From an uncultured Prevotella sp. (GTDB lineage: Bacteria > Bacteroidota > Bacteroidia > Bacteroidales > Bacteroidaceae): a DNA stretch of 19,777 nucleotides. Shown here piece by piece: positions 16,083-19,777 of the stretch; position 1 is the first letter of the stretch, and every line of letters starts with the position of its first letter. The position numbers and the translations under genes are program-made. The DNA lies in contig URSZ01000034.1 of the NCBI GenBank assembly GCA_900550635.1, positions 1-19,777 of the forward strand, given 5' to 3'. A model generated the notes under the pieces. The model ran no database searches and had not been told where the DNA came from. It saw nothing but the letters and a program-made list of their open reading frames with translations.

Positions 16083-16110
16083 GCATGGACTTCCAAAGGT
16101 TTAGTCCAGC
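16083..16110 (-). terminator. Weak hairpin after lysA
   Basis: TGGACT (16086-16091) pairs with AGTCCA (16103-16108), and CC/GG (16093-16094 with 16098-16099) extends the stem inward towards an AAA loop. It lies 20 bases past the lysA stop codon. No T-run follows on the minus strand, so an intrinsic terminator is doubtful, but it is the only hairpin close to the operon end. Confidence 0.25.
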
Positions 16111-16130
16111 AAATATTCCGGTTGTTATTT

Positions 16131-17279
16131 CTATTCTATAAGGTATCCTTTTATCAAAGGGCGCGCATTGTAGGTTGAGGCCATGACTTCACCGTAAGCG
16201 CCTGCGGAACGGATAGCCAGAAAATCGCCGCGGTGGGTTTGCGGAAGCATAATATCTTTTGCAAAGACATCGCTGCTTTCGCATATCGGGCCTACTACAT
16301 CGTATTTTTCCAGCTCCTTGTCGCTCGAAAGGTTTTCTATACAGTGGTATGCTCCATAGAGAGCCGGACGTATGAGATCCGTAAAGCCTGCGTCGACAAT
16401 TGCGAATTTCTTGTTGCTTGTGGATTTTTCAAAAAGGACCTTGGTTATGAGGCTTCCGCATTGTGCTGTTACAGCTCTGCCCAATTCAAAGTGTACGGTC
16501 TGATATGGGCGTACCTTTAAATTGTTCCTATATGTGGCAAAATAGTTTTTGAAATCAGGTATTGGGTTATCGTCCGGATTGTCGTAATCTATTCCGAGCC
16601 CTCCGCCCACGTCTACCATTTCGCATTTTATTCCCTGCCCGTCAAACTCGTCAAGTAATGTGTTTATTACATTGCAAAGGTTTGCAAAACAGTCAAACTC
16701 TGTTACTTGTGAACCTATGTGAAAGTGAACTCCTAAGAAATGTATCCCTTTTAGAGATTCTGCAAGTTTAACGGTAGGAATAACGTCTTCCAAAGCTATT
16801 CCGAATTTGTTTTCCTCTATACCTGTTGTTATGTTGGCGTGGGTATGGGCGTCTACATTCGGGTTGATACGCAAGGCAACGGGAGCGGTTTTGCTCATCT
16901 TCCGGGCAATCTCGTTTATTACTTCGAGCTCCTGGGTGCTTTCTACGTTGAATGCCTCTATACCGGTATTGAGTGCAAATTCTATTTCTTCGTCTTTTTT
17001 GCCTACGCCGGCAAATACGATTTTCTCAGGAGCGAAACCGGCCTTTACGGCTTTGGCAATTTCTCCGCCGCTTACGCAATCCGCTCCGAAACCGCCGGCT
17101 GCAATAATGTCGAGTATTGCGGGATTGTCGTTGGCTTTTATTGCGTAATGAATGCGGAAATTACTGTCTGCTTTTGTTGCTTCCTTTATAGCGTTTATAG
17201 TATTGTTGAGTATAGTCTTGTCGTAAAGGTAATACGGGGTAGGGTGGCTTGAAATCTGATTTAACGTGATGCCTTTCAT
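16131..17279 (-). CDS. lysA: Diaminopimelate decarboxylase
   Basis: PLP enzyme of the cytoplasm that decarboxylates meso-diaminopimelate to L-lysine, the last step of lysine synthesis. It has 382 residues, slightly short for the family. Seen: a fold-type III alanine racemase-like barrel with the PLP lysine in HYAIKAN (Lys48); HFHIGSQ (185-191); the phosphate-binding GGGLGIDY (225-232); a substrate-binding ELGR (265-268, where many LysA have EPGR); catalytic Cys333 in PICESSD; and GAYGEVMASTYNARP near the end, containing the PLP-contacting Tyr. The Cys333/ESSD and ELGR blocks support DAP decarboxylase rather than arginine or ornithine decarboxylase. It starts 19 bases after lysC and is the last gene of its operon. 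Confidence 0.96.
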   Translation of the reverse strand: MKGITLNQISSHPTPYYLYDKTILNNTINAIKEATKADSNFRIHYAIKANDNPAILDIIAAGGFGADCVSGGEIAKAVKAGFAPEKIVFAGVGKKDEEIEFALNTGIEAFNVESTQELEVINEIARKMSKTAPVALRINPNVDAHTHANITTGIEENKFGIALEDVIPTVKLAESLKGIHFLGVHFHIGSQVTEFDCFANLCNVINTLLDEFDGQGIKCEMVDVGGGLGIDYDNPDDNPIPDFKNYFATYRNNLKVRPYQTVHFELGRAVTAQCGSLITKVLFEKSTSNKKFAIVDAGFTDLIRPALYGAYHCIENLSSDKELEKYDVVGPICESSDVFAKDIMLPQTHRGDFLAIRSAGAYGEVMASTYNARPLIKGYLIE

Positions 17280-17298
17280 ATGGAACGTTTTATGCGTG

Positions 17299-18615
17299 TC
17301 AGTCGTTGAACAGTTTTTCGCTTAATGCTTTCAATGCTTTTGCCTTGTCGTCAGAGCGTATAAGGAACGAGATGTTGTGATAGCTTCCTCCGTATGATAC
17401 CATCCTGACAGGAATATCGCTCATTGCGCTCGTGATAAGACTTTCGTATCCTACGTTTCCCCATTCAAGGTCTCCTACAACGCAAATTATGCACATATCG
17501 TTGTCGATATCTACAGTTCCATATTTTTTCAGCTCGCTGATAATTTCGTTTAAATGCGTTTTGTTGTCAATGCTCATCGAAACTCCTACCTCCGAAGTCG
17601 TGACCATGTCAATGCTTGTTTTGTAGGTTTCGAAAATCTCAAATACCTTGCGTAAGAAACCTGTAGCAAGCAGCATTCGTGAGGAGACAATCCTTATAAC
17701 GGTAATGCCATCCTTTGCAGCGATAGCTTTTATTTTGCGTTTTTCTATGTTGTTGTTAATTATGGTACCGGGGGCCTTTGGGTCCATCGTGTTCAGAAGT
17801 CTAACAGGTATTCCGGCAAATTTAGCAGGAAGGATACAGGTGGGGTGGAGTATTTTGGCACCGAAATACGCTAATTCGGCAGCTTCGTCGAAATTCAATT
17901 GCTTTACAGGCTTTGTGTTGTCAACAAAACGAGGGTCATTGTTGTGCATACCGTCAATGTCTGTCCAGATTTGGATTTCTTCAGCATTGATGGCTGAACC
18001 TATGAGTGACGCAGTGTAGTCTGAACCACCTCGTTTAAGGTTATCAACCTCGCCTTTAGAGTTGCGGCAGATGAAGCCTTGGGTGATATATATATTGTAT
18101 CCATGGTTGTCGTCCAGGATTTTCTTCAAGTGCTGCTCTGTGTAAAGCAAATCCGGTTCGTCGTCTTCGGTAATTCGCATGAAATCCAACGCTGATAACA
18201 AGCATACATTTTTGCCGCATTCCTTAAGATAGTTTGTCATCATGTTGGTGCTTATTATTTCACCTTGGGCAAGTATCTCTTTTTCGCGAGTTGTGCTGTA
18301 TCCTTGTTTTGTAAGCGAACGCAAATATTTGAATTCGTCAATAATAAAACGTTTGGTTATTTGTTTGTATTCTTCGGTTGAATACAGTTCGTCTACGTGT
18401 TTGCAATAAATACCTTCGAGTTTTTTTATTATATTATTTGCTCCAAGGGGATTGTTCTTGCTTAAGTAATCGGATATTTCGACGAGAGAATTCGTAGTTC
18501 CTGACATTGCTGACAGTACAACGAATTTTTGTTTTTCGTCAGATATAAGTGAAGCGACATTCTTTATACGTTGGGGTGAACCTACCGAGGTACCACCAAA
18601 TTTCATTACTTTCAT
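17299..18615 (-). CDS. lysC: Aspartate kinase (monofunctional)
   Basis: It phosphorylates L-aspartate, the entry step to lysine/DAP, threonine and methionine synthesis. It has 438 residues: a kinase domain of about 1-290 and tandem ACT domains of about 305-438, with no homoserine dehydrogenase fusion. Seen: KFGGTSVGS at the N-terminus (5-13); LKRGGSDYTA (193-201); WTDIDGMHNNDPR (217-229); FGAKILHP (251-258); an ACT segment TSEVGVSMSID; and the second ACT with VRMVSYGGSYHNISFLI. The ACT domains imply allosteric control by an end product, and pairing with lysA suggests lysine. Its start is 39 bases after ftsE and its stop 19 bases before lysA. No lysine riboswitch-like leader precedes it, consistent with an internal operon position. 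Confidence 0.96.
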   Translation of the reverse strand: MKVMKFGGTSVGSPQRIKNVASLISDEKQKFVVLSAMSGTTNSLVEISDYLSKNNPLGANNIIKKLEGIYCKHVDELYSTEEYKQITKRFIIDEFKYLRSLTKQGYSTTREKEILAQGEIISTNMMTNYLKECGKNVCLLSALDFMRITEDDEPDLLYTEQHLKKILDDNHGYNIYITQGFICRNSKGEVDNLKRGGSDYTASLIGSAINAEEIQIWTDIDGMHNNDPRFVDNTKPVKQLNFDEAAELAYFGAKILHPTCILPAKFAGIPVRLLNTMDPKAPGTIINNNIEKRKIKAIAAKDGITVIRIVSSRMLLATGFLRKVFEIFETYKTSIDMVTTSEVGVSMSIDNKTHLNEIISELKKYGTVDIDNDMCIICVVGDLEWGNVGYESLITSAMSDIPVRMVSYGGSYHNISFLIRSDDKAKALKALSEKLFND

Positions 18616-18654
18616 TTTCTTAATCTGTTGTTAGGTGCGTTTTTGTTTTATCTG

Positions 18655-19380
18655 TTATTTTTCAGATGTTTCTATGTCTTTAAGTTCAATTGGTTCGCAA
18701 AAGTCGTCGGTAACTTCTTTAAAAGTTCCTTCACCGCAACGGTATACCTTTCCTGCAAATTTATTAATCAGGTCAAGGTTGTGAGTGCTCATTATTATCG
18801 CGGTACCTTTGGCATTAAGTTCTGCCAAAAGTTTTGTAACATTCATTGCGGCATTTTTGTCTAAGTTACCGGTTGGCTCGTCGGCCAATATTATTTGTGG
18901 TTCGTTTAGTATAGCACGCGCAATAGCTGCTCTTTGTTGTTCGCCGCCTGAAAGTTCGTTGGGAAATTTATCTTCTTTTCCTTCCAGCCCTACACAGTCC
19001 AATGCTTTTTTTATCCTTTCACGTATTTCGTTTTTTTGTTTTATTCCGGTAGCGTGTAGAACAAACTCAAGATTCTTGCGAATATTCATGTCGCTTAACA
19101 GCTTGTAATCTTGAAAGATGATTCCTTCTTTTTTTCGCAAGTTGGGAATGTGCTTTCTTTTGATTTTTGACATATCGTATCCCAAAACAGTTGCCTCGCC
19201 GCCACTAATTTTCAGGTCTGCATAAAGTGTTCTGAGAATGGAACTTTTTCCAGAACCAACAGGGCCAATGATATAAACAAAATCACCTTTGTTTACACTG
19301 AACGTAACGTCTTTTACAATATCGTATTCCCCCTGTCTTATCAAGACATTGTTATAGGTAATAAGATTCTCATTTTCCAT
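18655..19380 (-). CDS. ftsE: FtsE-like ABC transporter ATP-binding protein
   Basis: A 241-residue ABC ATPase of the FtsE/LolD-like group. With FtsX, FtsE controls cell-wall hydrolases at the division site. All nucleotide-site motifs are present: Walker A GPVGSGKS (39-46), Q-loop Gln90 in IIFQD, signature LSGGEQQR (143-150), Walker B IILADEPTGNLD with D167/E168, and H-loop His200 in MSTHN. The C-terminal 35 residues are acidic and not part of the core. No ftsX or other permease gene is adjacent; the gene sits between hisIE (14 bases) and lysC (39 bases). Assignment to FtsE rather than LolD or MacB rests on size, motif context and my recollection of the same gene order in Bacteroides-like genomes. 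Confidence 0.85.
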   Translation of the reverse strand: MENENLITYNNVLIRQGEYDIVKDVTFSVNKGDFVYIIGPVGSGKSSILRTLYADLKISGGEATVLGYDMSKIKRKHIPNLRKKEGIIFQDYKLLSDMNIRKNLEFVLHATGIKQKNEIRERIKKALDCVGLEGKEDKFPNELSGGEQQRAAIARAILNEPQIILADEPTGNLDKNAAMNVTKLLAELNAKGTAIIMSTHNLDLINKFAGKVYRCGEGTFKEVTDDFCEPIELKDIETSEK

Positions 19381-19394
19381 GTTGCAGCAATTAA

Positions 19395-19777
19395 TTAATG
19401 TTTATGCCAACCTGGCTGGTGACGTTCTGCCAGTTCACTTATAACTTGTTCTATGCGCAAACCTTTTGATGTTAACAATACAATAAGGTGGTATAACATG
19501 TCGGAGCTTTCATAGATAAGCCTTTTGTTATCGCCTTTTACGGCTTCTATCACAGCTTCAAGCGCTTCTTCACCAACCTTTTGTGCCATGCGTTCTGTTC
19601 CGTCTTTGAAAAGACTTGTTGTGTATGAATTCTCAGGCATTTCTTCATGCCTTTTGTTAATGAAGTCTTGCAGCTCGGTTAGGAATAGTACGGGATTCTT
19701 TTTATTATCTTCACCCCAGCAAGTATCAGTACCGGTATGACAGGTTGGTCCGTGCGGGATTGCACGTATCAGCAAGG
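19395..19777 (-). CDS. hisIE: Bifunctional phosphoribosyl-AMP cyclohydrolase / phosphoribosyl-ATP pyrophosphatase (5' end outside window)
   Basis: Fused HisI-HisE enzyme catalysing steps 2 and 3 of histidine synthesis. Only the C-terminal 126-127 residues are in the window; the frame stays open at the right edge, so the true start is outside. Seen: the end of the HisI domain with GPTCHTGTDTCWGED, whose two cysteines belong to its zinc site, then a complete HisE (MazG-like) domain: LQDFINKRHEEMPENSYTTS, KVGEEALEAVIEA with the metal-binding acidic residues, and ESSDMLYHLIVLL. The TTG near the edge is only the first readable codon, not a start. It ends 14 bases before ftsE, so ftsE, lysC and lysA probably share a his operon transcript. 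Confidence 0.95.
   Translation of the reverse strand, partial: LLIRAIPHGPTCHTGTDTCWGEDNKKNPVLFLTELQDFINKRHEEMPENSYTTSLFKDGTERMAQKVGEEALEAVIEAVKGDNKRLIYESSDMLYHLIVLLTSKGLRIEQVISELAERHQPGWHKH

Noticed and set aside
15745..16104. 119-residue plus-strand open frame in the DUF169-lysA gap
   Set aside because: It runs straight through repeat element copy 3, has low-complexity Phe/Leu-rich content and no family features; open by chance.

Overview
The window reads as a chromosomal stretch of a Bacteroidota genome, most likely order Bacteroidales. Four things point there: promoters of the Bacteroidetes type (a TAnnTTTG -7 box with an upstream TTTG-like -33 box), short lipoprotein signals ending in FVSC or FNSC, a complete nqrABCDEF operon, and the order hisIE-ftsE-lysC-lysA, which I recall from Bacteroides-like genomes. 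I cannot name a species. Nearly everything is on the minus strand; only yigZ and a GNAT gene are on the plus strand.

Region 1 (1-6.8 kb, minus): a tripartite RND efflux operon, adaptor lipoprotein (6676-5516), inner-membrane HAE1 pump (5398-2189), outer-membrane factor lipoprotein (2176-758), followed 35 bases later by an LpxA-type acyltransferase that runs off the left edge. A strong promoter candidate precedes the adaptor gene.

Region 2 (7.2-13.3 kb, minus): the six genes of the Na+-translocating NADH:quinone oxidoreductase in the order A to F, with a near-consensus promoter before nqrA and a strong hairpin after nqrF. The visible cofactor ligands (NqrF [2Fe-2S] cysteines, NqrD/NqrE cysteines, NqrB/NqrC flavinylated threonines) are present.

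Region 3 (13.8-15.7 kb): yigZ and a GNAT acetyltransferase on plus, meeting a minus-strand DUF169 gene stop codon to stop codon with no base between them.

Region 4 (16.1-19.8 kb, minus): hisIE (cut at the right edge), ftsE, lysC and lysA, closely spaced and probably one transcript combining the end of histidine synthesis, an FtsE ATPase, and the first and last steps of lysine/DAP synthesis.

Three stretches over 300 bases lack genes. 6677-7235 holds the efflux promoter, a repeat copy and the nqrF terminator. 13248-13787 holds the nqrA promoter, a repeat copy and the yigZ promoter. 15667-16130 holds a weak DUF169 promoter, a repeat copy and a hairpin after lysA.

The most unusual signal is in those three gaps. 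Each contains one copy of the same intergenic element, about 122 bp in its common part and 158 bp in two copies. Its core is three directly abutting 21-bp modules with half-site AAAATATGTC, flanked by TTTGTCYGC at a fixed distance on one side and TTCTTTKCTCC on the other. Copy 1 is inverted relative to copies 2 and 3. I do not recognise it as a described family.
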